Positions 1 through 7,577 of a stretch of 64,000 bases of DNA are shown in pieces. The stretch is from an uncultured Muribaculaceae bacterium (GTDB lineage: Bacteria > Bacteroidota > Bacteroidia > Bacteroidales > Muribaculaceae). The position numbers and the translations under genes are program-made. The stretch covers positions 43,172 through 107,171 of the forward strand of contig CALUIB010000010.1 of NCBI GenBank assembly GCA_944320595.1, given 5' to 3'. Each line of letters begins with the position of its first letter. Position 1 is the first letter of the stretch. The notes beneath the pieces are model-generated. The model was not told the origin of the DNA and searched no databases. It saw only the letters and a list, made by a program, of their open reading frames with translations.

Positions 1-1
1 G

Positions 2-1063
2 CTCCGAGAGGGGAGAGGCGTGCTTTGTGCGCCTATAACGGCACAGCGTTGCCATGAATTGAACTTGAATATGCAGGTTGATGAAAACACCTCGATGCTT
101 GGAACGCCGTTTACAGTAACGGTTGACTTGCTCGAAGGCTGCACCACCGGTGTGTCGATGCACGACCGGGCTGAAACCATCAAAGCTCTTGCCAATCCGG
201 AATTGAAACCAAGCGACCTTGGCCGTCCGGGGCATATCAACCCGTTACGGGCACAGGATCGTGGAGTGTTGGTTAGGGCGGGGCATACCGAAGCGGCGAT
301 TGACATCACCAAGCTTGCCGGCCTTTATCCAGCAGCCGCATTGATAGAAATTATCAATCCCGATGGAACAATGGCGCGGCTGCCGCAGTTGAAGAAAGTC
401 TCAGAGAAATTCAACATACCTATAATTTCGATTAAAGACCTTATTGCTTATCGCCTGCGTACCGAGACTGTAGTTGAAGTAGGCGAGGAGGTGGATATGC
501 CTACTGAGTATGGGCACTTCCGTTTGATTCCTTTCCGTCAAATCTCCAATGGACTTGAACATATAGCCTTGATTAAAGGTAGCTGGGAACCCGATGAGCC
601 GATACTTGTCAGGGTTCACTCATCGTGCATTACGGGTGATATATTCGGCTCGTTGCGTTGCGAGTGTGGCGACCAATTGCACCTTGCAATGCGTGAGATA
701 GAGGAGGCTGGAAAAGGCGTTGTGGTGTATATGAACCAGGAAGGCCGTGGTATTGGCTTGATGAACAAAATCAGGGCTTATAAGTTACAGGAAAATGGTT
801 ACGACACGGTAGATGCCAATGTGCATTTAGGTTTTAAGCCTGATGAACGTGATTATGGTGTTGGTGCCAATATACTTCGTTTGTTGGGCGTGAGGAAGAT
901 GCGCTTGCTTACCAATAATCCAGTGAAACGGGTGGGCTTGGAGAGCTATGGCCTTGAAGTAGTGGAAAATGTGCCTATTGAAATTGAGCCAAACAAATAT
1001 AACAGGTTTTATATGCACACCAAGAAAACTCGCATGGGGCATAACCTCCACAACGTGGAATAA
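2..1063 (+). CDS. ribBA: Bifunctional DHBP synthase / GTP cyclohydrolase II, 5'-truncated by window edge
   Basis: This protein catalyses two entry steps of riboflavin synthesis: ribulose 5-phosphate to 3,4-dihydroxy-2-butanone 4-phosphate (RibB half) and GTP ring opening (RibA half). The frame is already open at base 2, where the residues before the first possible GTG (position 20) still match RibB ([10 protein letters not shown]), so the true start lies upstream. The RibB part runs to the DGTMAR motif and the RibA part follows, with the zinc cysteines in [17 protein letters not shown] and the catalytic stretch NQEGRGIGL. The fused arrangement is usual in Bacteroidota. A terminator follows the stop codon. 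I am sure of the identity; only the 5' end is missing. Confidence 0.95.
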   Translation, partial: LREGRGVLCAPITAQRCHELNLNMQVDENTSMLGTPFTVTVDLLEGCTTGVSMHDRAETIKALANPELKPSDLGRPGHINPLRAQDRGVLVRAGHTEAAIDITKLAGLYPAAALIEIINPDGTMARLPQLKKVSEKFNIPIISIKDLIAYRLRTETVVEVGEEVDMPTEYGHFRLIPFRQISNGLEHIALIKGSWEPDEPILVRVHSSCITGDIFGSLRCECGDQLHLAMREIEEAGKGVVVYMNQEGRGIGLMNKIRAYKLQENGYDTVDANVHLGFKPDERDYGVGANILRLLGVRKMRLLTNNPVKRVGLESYGLEVVENVPIEIEPNKYNRFYMHTKKTRMGHNLHNVE

Positions 1064-1102
1064 CTGTGTCCGCATAGGATGTGCAAAAAATGGGAGTAAC
1101 AC

Positions 1103-1146
1103 CCCCTTTGTAAAGTAACCAACTTTGCAAAGGGGTATTTTTTGTT
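1103..1146 (+). terminator. Terminator after ribBA
   Basis: A 14-bp stem (1103-1116 with 1122-1135, one G-U pair) closes a 5-nt loop and is followed by TATTTTTTG. This is a classic intrinsic terminator 40 nt after the ribBA stop codon. Confidence 0.9.
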
Positions 1147-1217
1147 TTTATCGGAGGACTTAAAAAAACATTGCAGCTTCGGCTTAATCTGCGGATAATA
1201 AAAAAATGTTTTGATTA

Positions 1218-1249
1218 TTTGCGAATATCGATATGAGTAATTATCTTTG
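1218..1249 (+). promoter_or_regulatory. Bacteroidota-type promoter upstream of rtcB leader
   Basis: TTTG at 1218-1221 and TATCTTTG (TAnnTTTG) at 1242-1249 are separated by 20 bp, the usual spacing for the primary sigma factor of this phylum. Transcription should begin near 1256, leaving about 410 nt before the rtcB start codon. That is either a long leader or a separate small RNA. Confidence 0.7.
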
Positions 1250-1255
1250 CAAGCC

Positions 1256-1669
1256 GACAGGTTGGGTGTCAGTGTGCATCAAGTTTGCCTGTTGAAATAA
1301 ATAACCATTACAAATTTTCTATATTTATATCATTGTAATACGCATGAAGAAGAGATTTTTTAATTAATCCTTAATTCTGCAATTCGTTTTAAGCAAGTGA
1401 GTCTATCACTTGGTGATACTTTTTATTTTTCATATATCGTACAGCCCTTTTTTTGTATATAAATGGGGTAATGGCGTGATGCCAGAGGGCAAAGTGTCTC
1501 GTATTGTTGCAGAATTATAAGCATTTCCAATAATCGAGAGTGTTGCGGCATGGGAAATGATGCCGTGAAGGAGAGATGTGTGTATGCCGTTTCTCTCTAT
1601 GCATGGGGGCGCCGGAAGTAAAGTTCCGCTACATCCTCAGTAGTTTAATTCTGTTACATAAAATTTTGT
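1256..1669 (+). other. Non-coding, hairpin-rich stretch between promoter and rtcB
   Basis: No convincing ORF was seen in these 414 bases. Two structures stand out. The first is CAAGTGA/TCACTTG (7 bp, about 1396-1414) followed by a T-rich run, which could end a short RNA of roughly 170 nt. The second is a 12-bp stem, 1497-1509 with 1528-1539, with one bulged T and one G-U pair, enclosed by ATGCC (1479-1483) and GGCAT (1546-1550). Smaller hairpins follow (GAGAGA/TCTCTC; GGAA/TTCC near 1614-1630). I do not recognise a known riboswitch, 6S RNA, tmRNA or Y RNA. It could be an rtcB leader, an independent small RNA, or both. Confidence 0.45.
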
Positions 1670-3067
1670 ATGAAACTTAGGTCTAAAGATTTGACCAAAT
1701 TGGGGGTGGCCGATAATGTGGCTCGCAGCCTTGCACTTGATGCCGCTGCACATTGGTGCAAGCACGACAGCGTAGAAACCATCATGTTGAAAATAGCAAA
1801 TGTGGTTAGTTCGCCACAAGATTTTTACGATGACTATGTGTGGGGAAAGTTTGCACGGGCTATAAAGCCTGAAAAAACGCAAGAAGTTGTAAGTAAGGAA
1901 TATGATTTGTTTTCCGAACCGAAAGAGTTGAACATTTTCGGACAATGCATCATAGAAACTGATGCTATAAGGCAAATGAAGTTGGTATTACGACTGCCTA
2001 TTTCTGTAAAGGGTGCTCTTATGCCCGATGCCCATGCTGGTTACGGATTGCCGATAGGTGGCGTACTTGCTGCCGACAGGGCTGTTATACCGTATGGAGT
2101 AGGGCTTGACATAGGTTGCGGAATGATGCTTACCGTACTCGATGCAAAGGCTGATTTTGTGAAACGCTATTCGGCTCGCATTGAGCGCGTCTTGCTTGAA
2201 TGGACGCATTTCGGAATGGAGGGTGGGCTCGCCGTGCGGCAAGACCATGAAGTGATGGACCGTGACGAGTGGCATGAAATAAGCCTGCTTAATCGATTGC
2301 AACGCAAGGCATGGCAGCAACTTGGCAGTTCGGGAGGTGGCAACCATTTTGTGGAGATAGGTGTGCTGAACGTGTATGCCAACAATGGACTTGGATTACC
2401 CGAAGACGAATATGTGGCATTGTTGTCGCATTCTGGCTCGCGAGGGCTTGGTGCGGAAATTGCCAAATATTATGTGCAACGTGCGCATGAGCAGTGTATG
2501 CTGCCGCGGTCGGCATCACACCTTGTGTGGCTCGGGCTTGATACTGAGGCTGGAGCAGAATACTGGCGGTGCATGAAACTTGCCATAGATTACGCTACTG
2601 CGTGCCACGAATGTATTCATGCCAATATTGTCAGGAACATGGGATTAAGACCTGTTGCATCTACTTGCAGCCATCATAACATGGCAAGTGAAGAGATGGT
2701 GGACGGGCGAATGGTGGTTGTACATCGTAAAGGGGCTGTTGATGCCCAGCAGGGCAAACTGTCGATAATATCTGGTTCCATGTCAACAGCCGGATACCTT
2801 GTGATGGGTAAAGGATATGCCGATTCGCTGAATTCGGCTTCGCATGGTGCTGGCAGGGCAATGTCGAGGGCAGATGCTGCCGGGCGGTTTACAATGTCGG
2901 CTATGCGCAAGCAACTGAAGGAACGCGGCGTAACACTGTTAGGCGGCAGTGTAGAGGAGTGCGGTGACGCTTATAAGGATATAGAAACTGTAATTGCAAG
3001 TCAATCTATGATAATTAACGCGCAAGGCCGCTTTATGCCTAAAATAGTGAGAATGAATGACAAGTAA
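1670..3067 (+). CDS. rtcB: RNA 3'-phosphate/5'-OH ligase RtcB
   Basis: RtcB joins RNA ends carrying 2',3'-cyclic phosphate or 3'-phosphate to 5'-OH ends, using GTP and Mn2+. The 465-aa protein has the family motifs in order: DAHAGYGLPIG (about 120-130), GLDIGCGM with the metal-binding Cys near 150, GSSGGGNHF near 219-227, SHSGSRG near 253, SHHNMA near 334, and HRKGA with the His (about 352) that is guanylylated in studied RtcBs, then SHGAGR. The length is typical. prfH follows after 6 nt, so the two genes are almost certainly one operon. This points to the ribosome-repair subtype rather than the tRNA-splicing type. The start ATG is chosen because the N-terminus MKLRSKDL aligns with this subgroup. 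Confidence 0.95.
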   Translation: MKLRSKDLTKLGVADNVARSLALDAAAHWCKHDSVETIMLKIANVVSSPQDFYDDYVWGKFARAIKPEKTQEVVSKEYDLFSEPKELNIFGQCIIETDAIRQMKLVLRLPISVKGALMPDAHAGYGLPIGGVLAADRAVIPYGVGLDIGCGMMLTVLDAKADFVKRYSARIERVLLEWTHFGMEGGLAVRQDHEVMDRDEWHEISLLNRLQRKAWQQLGSSGGGNHFVEIGVLNVYANNGLGLPEDEYVALLSHSGSRGLGAEIAKYYVQRAHEQCMLPRSASHLVWLGLDTEAGAEYWRCMKLAIDYATACHECIHANIVRNMGLRPVASTCSHHNMASEEMVDGRMVVVHRKGAVDAQQGKLSIISGSMSTAGYLVMGKGYADSLNSASHGAGRAMSRADAAGRFTMSAMRKQLKERGVTLLGGSVEECGDAYKDIETVIASQSMIINAQGRFMPKIVRMNDK

Positions 3068-3073
3068 AACAAG

Positions 3074-3697
3074 ATGGAAGAACTACTGTATTTGCAAATA
3101 ACATCGGGCAGGGGGCCTGTGGAGTGTTGCCGCATAGTGGTGCTTGTGGTTAAGGAACTTATTGACGATGCCACACGCAGCGGTGTCAATGCCGAGGTTT
3201 GTTGCTACAATGATGGCCCGTCTCAAGGTACATGGTCGTCGGCCACGGTGAAATTGTCTGGGCCAGAGGTGGACGCTTTTGCCGAGAAATGGTGTGGCAG
3301 CATACAATGGGTGGCGCAAAGCATTTATCGTCCGAATCATGGCCGCAAGAACTGGTTTGTGGGTGTTTCCTGGATAGAATTGCCTGCATTAACAGGCATG
3401 GAAGATGCCGATGAAATAGAGTATGAAACGCTAAGGGCATCTGGCCCCGGAGGCCAACACGTGAACAAGACGGAATCGGCAGTCAGGGCAACCCATATAC
3501 CTACTGGCATAAGTGTCTTGGCCTCTGACAGGCGTTCGCAACAACAAAATAAGAAGTTGGCACGGGAACGCTTGTTGATGAAGGTTGCCATGCTGCGCCA
3601 GTCGAATTGCGAAAAACGCGATTATAATAATTGGAATAACCATAATATGGTGCAACGCGGCAATCCGATAAAGGTTTTCAAGAAATCGATGCGATAA
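3074..3697 (+). CDS. prfH: Peptide chain release factor homologue PrfH
   Basis: PrfH is a class I release factor relative without the usual stop-codon recognition domains. The 207-aa protein shows the conserved [14 protein letters not shown] segment (about 84-97) and the catalytic GGQ at about 126-128 ([12 protein letters not shown]), which hydrolyses peptidyl-tRNA on the ribosome. A basic C-terminal tail follows. From published work on E. coli RtcB2-PrfH, the pair handles ribosomes whose 16S rRNA decoding centre has been cut: PrfH releases the stalled peptide and RtcB religates the rRNA. That role here is inferred from the operon. A hairpin terminator lies 7 nt past the stop. Confidence 0.93.
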   Translation: MEELLYLQITSGRGPVECCRIVVLVVKELIDDATRSGVNAEVCCYNDGPSQGTWSSATVKLSGPEVDAFAEKWCGSIQWVAQSIYRPNHGRKNWFVGVSWIELPALTGMEDADEIEYETLRASGPGGQHVNKTESAVRATHIPTGISVLASDRRSQQQNKKLARERLLMKVAMLRQSNCEKRDYNNWNNHNMVQRGNPIKVFKKSMR

Positions 3698-3703
3698 ATA
3701 TCG

Positions 3704-3740
3704 CAAATGGCGGACAGGTCTCATGCCTGGCCGCCATTTG
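3704..3740. terminator. Bidirectional terminator between prfH and rpiB
   Basis: CAAATGGCGG (3704-3713) pairs with CCGCCATTTG (3731-3740), and CAGG pairs with CCTG inside. The hairpin sits between convergent genes and is flanked by T-rich sequence on both sides. Confidence 0.85.
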
Positions 3741-3763
3741 TTATTGGGTGTTAAGTGGCGTGG

Positions 3764-4222
3764 TTATTGCTGCTTTACGGGAATTTTGTCGATGCGGCGT
3801 TGGTGGCGGCCACCTTCAAACGGCGTTTCAAGGAATGTCTTTACCATCTCTATGGCCTCGTCGTTGCTGACGAACCGGCCTGGGAGGGCAATCACGTTGG
3901 CGTCATTGTGCTGTCGGGCGAGGCGGGCAATCTCGGGAGTCCAGCATAGAGCAGAGCGTATCCCCTGGTGCTTGTTGAGCGTCATGTTGATGCCTTCCCC
4001 GCTGCCGCATACCCCTATGCCTGGATAGCACTTGCCGCTTTCAACGGCCTGGGCACATAGGTGTGCAAAGTCGGGATAGTCGCAACTTTCTTCGCTGTGA
4101 GTACCGAAGTCAACATACTTGATGCCGTTTTTTTGCAGGTATTCGATAATTGCCATTTTGGTGGCATATCCCGCATGGTCGCTGCAAAGACCCACGGGAA
4201 TGTTTTCTTTGATGATAGACAT
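3764..4222 (-). CDS. rpiB: Ribose-5-phosphate isomerase B
   Basis: This enzyme interconverts ribose 5-phosphate and ribulose 5-phosphate in the pentose phosphate pathway. The 152-aa protein has the RpiB/LacA-type motifs: SDHAG (14-18), the Cys-containing GVCGSGEGINM active-site loop, RSALCW, and the HNDANVIALPGR block. The length is normal for RpiB. It starts 23 nt after the EamA transporter gene stops and is probably co-transcribed with it. The C-terminus ends with FEGGRHQRRIDKI, typical of the family. Confidence 0.96.
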   Translation of the reverse strand: MSIIKENIPVGLCSDHAGYATKMAIIEYLQKNGIKYVDFGTHSEESCDYPDFAHLCAQAVESGKCYPGIGVCGSGEGINMTLNKHQGIRSALCWTPEIARLARQHNDANVIALPGRFVSNDEAIEMVKTFLETPFEGGRHQRRIDKIPVKQQ

Positions 4223-4245
4223 ATTTTTAAAACATTATTAAATAG

Positions 4246-5121
4246 TTACCTACTTCCAATTACAAGCAATATAAGCCCTGCAAGCAATACCGACAAGTCT
4301 ATAAGCTTTAACCGTAAATTCTTTTCGCGCAAGGCTATTACCCCATACAGGAATGAGACTATGACGCTGCCTCGGCGAATCATCGACACAACGCTAATCA
4401 TTGAGTCGTCATACGACAATGCGTAAAAATAGGCCATGTCGGCAACAGTCAGGAAAATAGCTATGCATGGGATAGTCCACTTCCAGCGGAACGGTGTGTG
4501 GTCGTGTCCGGCACGCTTAAGTAACAATACTGTTGCTCCCATTATTACCAATTGGTAAAGCGAGTACCATGCCTGCACTTGCAGCGGCTCGTAGCTGCGC
4601 AGCAGCCACTTGTCGTATAACCCACTTATTGCGCCCAGTACCATTGCGCCAATGCTCATCCACAGCCATTGGTCGCCCGTTATCGAATGGCCTTCTTTCT
4701 TCCCGATGCGGCTAACCAAGTATAGTGATGTGAAACCGAGCAGTATGCCGCACCATTGCAGCAAGTTTAGTGTTTCGCCATATATTAGCAATGCTCCCAC
4801 AAGCACCAGTATGGGGCGTGTGGCATTGATAGGGCCTGTGATGGTGAGCGGCAAATGCTTTATGCTGAAGTAGCCAAGTATCCATGAGCCAAGGACTATG
4901 ACCGACTTTAGCACTATCAGTATGTGTCCGGTTATGCTGCCGCCAAATCCGAAATCTCCATTAATGACATCAGTCAGAATAATCGGAGACATTAGCAATG
5001 TGCCAAACAGTGTGTTAAGTAGAAGCACGGTGAGGACATTGTTGGCAGTCACCGACAATTTTTTGAAAACATCATAGAATCCAAGGCATAACGCCGAGGT
5101 TATAGCCAAAAGTACCCACAT
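4246..5121 (-). CDS. EamA/DMT-family transporter
   Basis: This is an inner-membrane protein of about 291 aa with ten predicted hydrophobic helices arranged as two EamA repeats, the layout of drug/metabolite transporters. The substrate is unknown. I place the start at the internal ATG giving MWVLLAITSALCLGFYDVF instead of the ATG at 5172, because a promoter -7 element at 5142-5149 puts the transcript start between the two, and family members begin at this position. rpiB follows after 23 nt. Nothing in the context names a substrate. Confidence 0.85.
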   Translation of the reverse strand: MWVLLAITSALCLGFYDVFKKLSVTANNVLTVLLLNTLFGTLLMSPIILTDVINGDFGFGGSITGHILIVLKSVIVLGSWILGYFSIKHLPLTITGPINATRPILVLVGALLIYGETLNLLQWCGILLGFTSLYLVSRIGKKEGHSITGDQWLWMSIGAMVLGAISGLYDKWLLRSYEPLQVQAWYSLYQLVIMGATVLLLKRAGHDHTPFRWKWTIPCIAIFLTVADMAYFYALSYDDSMISVVSMIRRGSVIVSFLYGVIALREKNLRLKLIDLSVLLAGLILLVIGSR

Positions 5122-5141
5122 AAACCTGTAAAAATCCAGTG

Positions 5142-5173
5142 CAAAATTACGCAAAAATGGCAAAGTGTGCAAT
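5142..5173 (-). promoter_or_regulatory. Promoter for the EamA gene
   Basis: On the minus strand TAATTTTG lies at 5142-5149, with ATTG (a TTTG variant) at 5170-5173, 20 bp apart. It decides the start of the transporter gene, since the upstream ATG at 5172 would lie before the transcript begins. Confidence 0.6.
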
Positions 5174-5206
5174 ACAGTACCAGAGAGTGGCTGTATGGCG
5201 ATTCCC

Positions 5207-6004
5207 TTAGAAAGGAATGATTTTTAGGTGTTTTAGGGCATTGTATATGCCATCGTCGTCAACCGATGTGGTCACATAGTCGGCCACGGCTTTCAGTGCA
5301 TCGTTGGCATTGCCCATGGCTATGCCAACGCCTGCGGTTTTGACTATAGGTATGTCGTTGCCGCCATCGCCGAAGGCTGCAGTTTCGTTCACATCGATGC
5401 CTTGGTGAGCTGCCACGGCAAGCAGTCCGCGGCCTTTGTCGGCATTGCGTGCGGTAACATCGGCAAATTCCTGGCACCATCGGCTTGAGATGCAGCCGTG
5501 AAGATATGGCATTATTTTTTGCTCCGTTTCGGGTGTGATTACTGGCGAGAGTTGCAATATGCGTTGTTTTAGCACCTTTTCAAGTGAGGCTGTGCCTTGC
5601 ATACTTGGTACATTGAGCAATTTCAGGAAAATTTGGTCAACTTGTGCGGTATTTGAGGCAAGGTTATACATTGCCCAGTCTTTTTCACCCACAATCATGC
5701 AAGGGAAATTCATCTCGTCGGCGAATTTTAATACCGTGTCAACATCTTCTGCTGGTATGGGATTGCATGAAATGTCGTTGTCGCCTGCAAAGCAGTAAGC
5801 TCCGTTTGTGGTTATGTAACCGTCAACTAATGGCTTAATTGCGTTGATGTTGTTGATTAGCGAGTAGTGGCGACCGGTGGATATATAAATGCTAATCCCG
5901 ATATTTTTTGCCATTTTTATGGCATCAATTGCCGATTGAGGAATTTTATGCGTGTTGAAACTGACGAGTGTTCCGTCGATATCGAAAAATAGAGCTTTTA
6001 TCAT
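5207..6004 (-). CDS. Cof-type HAD-IIB phosphatase
   Basis: This is a soluble haloacid dehalogenase-superfamily phosphatase of 265 aa. Motif I is FFDIDGTLV at the N-terminus (Asp nucleophile near residue 8), motif II is STGR near 60, and motif IV is AFGDGGNDIPIVKTAGVGIAMGNA near the C-terminus, with the C2B cap in between. Members act on sugar phosphates, pyridoxal phosphate or FMN, and the substrate here cannot be told. The start codon overlaps the stop of the upstream ABC ATPase gene by 4 nt, so the two are translationally coupled. Confidence 0.92.
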   Translation of the reverse strand: MIKALFFDIDGTLVSFNTHKIPQSAIDAIKMAKNIGISIYISTGRHYSLINNINAIKPLVDGYITTNGAYCFAGDNDISCNPIPAEDVDTVLKFADEMNFPCMIVGEKDWAMYNLASNTAQVDQIFLKLLNVPSMQGTASLEKVLKQRILQLSPVITPETEQKIMPYLHGCISSRWCQEFADVTARNADKGRGLLAVAAHQGIDVNETAAFGDGGNDIPIVKTAGVGIAMGNANDALKAVADYVTTSVDDDGIYNALKHLKIIPF

Positions 6005-7461
6005 GACTGTTTTTTGTGTTTGGTGAGGCGGAAGATGTGGTTGTTGTTGATTACACGTGGTATCTCATGTTCATAATGAGTGACATATACGAGTGAAATG
6101 CCATTGGCCTTGGTAATATGTTCTATGGCTTGGGCCACGAGTTGCTTGCGCACCATGTCGAGGCCGTGTAGTGGTTCATCGAGTATGAGCAGCGATGCCC
6201 TGCGGGCAAGAGTGCGAGCTATGAGGGCTAAGCGTTGTTCGCCCGAAGACAATGTGCGGAAATATCGGTTGGCCAGTCCGTCAAGACAAAACGCTTTTAG
6301 CCATTCGGTTGCCGTGGCGCGTTGTTCATCGCTTATACGGCGGAAACATCCCACATTGTCGTGCAATCCCGAAGCTACTACTGCCAATAGCGTTTCCCCA
6401 TTGTTGAAGTAAAGGTGCATTTCGGGAGAAATGTAACCTATGCGCCGCTTTATCTCCCAAATGCTTTCGCCGGTGCCGCGCCGATGGTCGAATATGGTGA
6501 TGCGGTTGCGGTAACCTTGTGGATTATCGGCATACACGAGGCTCAGCAGCGTGGACTTGCCCGAACCGTTTTCTCCAAGCAAAGCCCATTTTTTACCTGC
6601 TGCTACTTGCCATGATATATCGTGCAGGATGATATTGCTGCCGTATGCCACGTTGCAGTGTTCGAGTGAAAATGCAGTGTGGTAATCCACGGGTATGCTT
6701 GGTGTGGTGTCGGGAAGGTCGATTTGCGGTGTGTTCGAAAACAGTTTCTCTTGTTCCTTGCGAGCCATACTTATCGTTTCTTGGCTGACAGGTTGCATTT
6801 TGCCGATTGTAAGGTCTTTGATTGGCAGTATGAAATCGGCATAGTCGGGGATGTCGATTGTGTTACAAAGCAGCAGCATCACTGCCGTTCCGCGCTTGGT
6901 GAGCTTGGATATTAGTCCGTTGAACAGGTCTCTCGATGCGGCATCAAGCCCTATGTATGGGTTGTCGATTATTAATAAATCGGGTTGCTCGGTGAGTATG
7001 TTGATGATTAGGAATTTCCGTAATTCGCCGCTCGACAAGTAATTTATGCGCTTGTGCCGCACATCGTCGATTGACAGGGAACGGCACAAGTCGAGCCACA
7101 GGCTTTCACTGATTTTGTCGCTGATAAGTTCTTCGACGGTGGGAATTCCATCGTTGGCTGTCGATTCGAATCGTTGCTGATAATAGGTGTCGTTGCAGCC
7201 AGTGAGCGAGTGAATATCGGTGAATTCTATGCTTCGAATGTTCAGCGAACTTTTATCGCCAACGATTCGGTTCAGGCCAATGTTCCAACCTTTTTCTATG
7301 ATTTTTCCCAAGGTGGTTTTCCCCGAACCATTTTCGCCTATCACCACATAGGTGAGGCCGGCACGAATGTCGAAGTGGTGTGGATTTGAGAGCCGCACGC
7401 CTGTATATTGCAGTGTGTCGCTTTCTGCGCTAAGTAGTATTTTATTTTCATTACATCCCAT
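6001..7461 (-). CDS. ModF/PhrA-like double ABC ATPase, first site degenerate
   Basis: The 486-aa protein has two fused ABC ATPase domains and no membrane segments. Walker A motifs are GENGSGKT (about 42-49) and GENGSGKS (about 296-303); signature motifs are LSSGELRKF (about 142-150) and LSSGEQRLAL. The second half shares GYxNxxTxFxxRRGxGExIWxIKxxIGY with E. coli ModF, the closest named relative I recall. The first Walker B reads LLIIDNPYIGLD, with Asn where the catalytic Glu should be; the second is a normal LLILDEP. ModF's true role is unclear, and there is no molybdate transporter nearby. It is coupled by a 4-nt overlap to the HAD gene downstream. Confidence 0.85.
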   Translation of the reverse strand: MGCNENKILLSAESDTLQYTGVRLSNPHHFDIRAGLTYVVIGENGSGKTTLGKIIEKGWNIGLNRIVGDKSSLNIRSIEFTDIHSLTGCNDTYYQQRFESTANDGIPTVEELISDKISESLWLDLCRSLSIDDVRHKRINYLSSGELRKFLIINILTEQPDLLIIDNPYIGLDAASRDLFNGLISKLTKRGTAVMLLLCNTIDIPDYADFILPIKDLTIGKMQPVSQETISMARKEQEKLFSNTPQIDLPDTTPSIPVDYHTAFSLEHCNVAYGSNIILHDISWQVAAGKKWALLGENGSGKSTLLSLVYADNPQGYRNRITIFDHRRGTGESIWEIKRRIGYISPEMHLYFNNGETLLAVVASGLHDNVGCFRRISDEQRATATEWLKAFCLDGLANRYFRTLSSGEQRLALIARTLARRASLLILDEPLHGLDMVRKQLVAQAIEHITKANGISLVYVTHYEHEIPRVINNNHIFRLTKHKKQS

Positions 7462-7516
7462 AAGAGTGACAAATTAAGATTCTGTTCAACAGTGGATATT
7501 GTGTTTTTAGTAAAGT

Positions 7517-7556
7517 AAAGAGGTTGATGCCTTACTTGCGGAACATCAACCTCTTT
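7517..7556 (-). terminator. Terminator after ftsH
   Basis: A 13-bp perfect stem (AAAGAGGTTGATG 7517-7529 with 7544-7556) has a 14-nt loop. It lies 20 nt past the ftsH stop codon in the direction of transcription. Confidence 0.8.
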
Positions 7557-7577
7557 TATGCTTGTCATGTGCGTGGT

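Noticed and set aside
1256..1669. tRNA-like or Y RNA module ahead of rtcB
   Set aside because: No T-loop (GTTCGA-type) or CCA-stem pattern could be found, so I only call it structured non-coding sequence.
6001..7461. Molybdate transporter ATPase as a firm assignment
   Set aside because: There is no ModA/ModB nearby and ModF itself is not a proven transporter subunit, so only 'ModF-like' is used.
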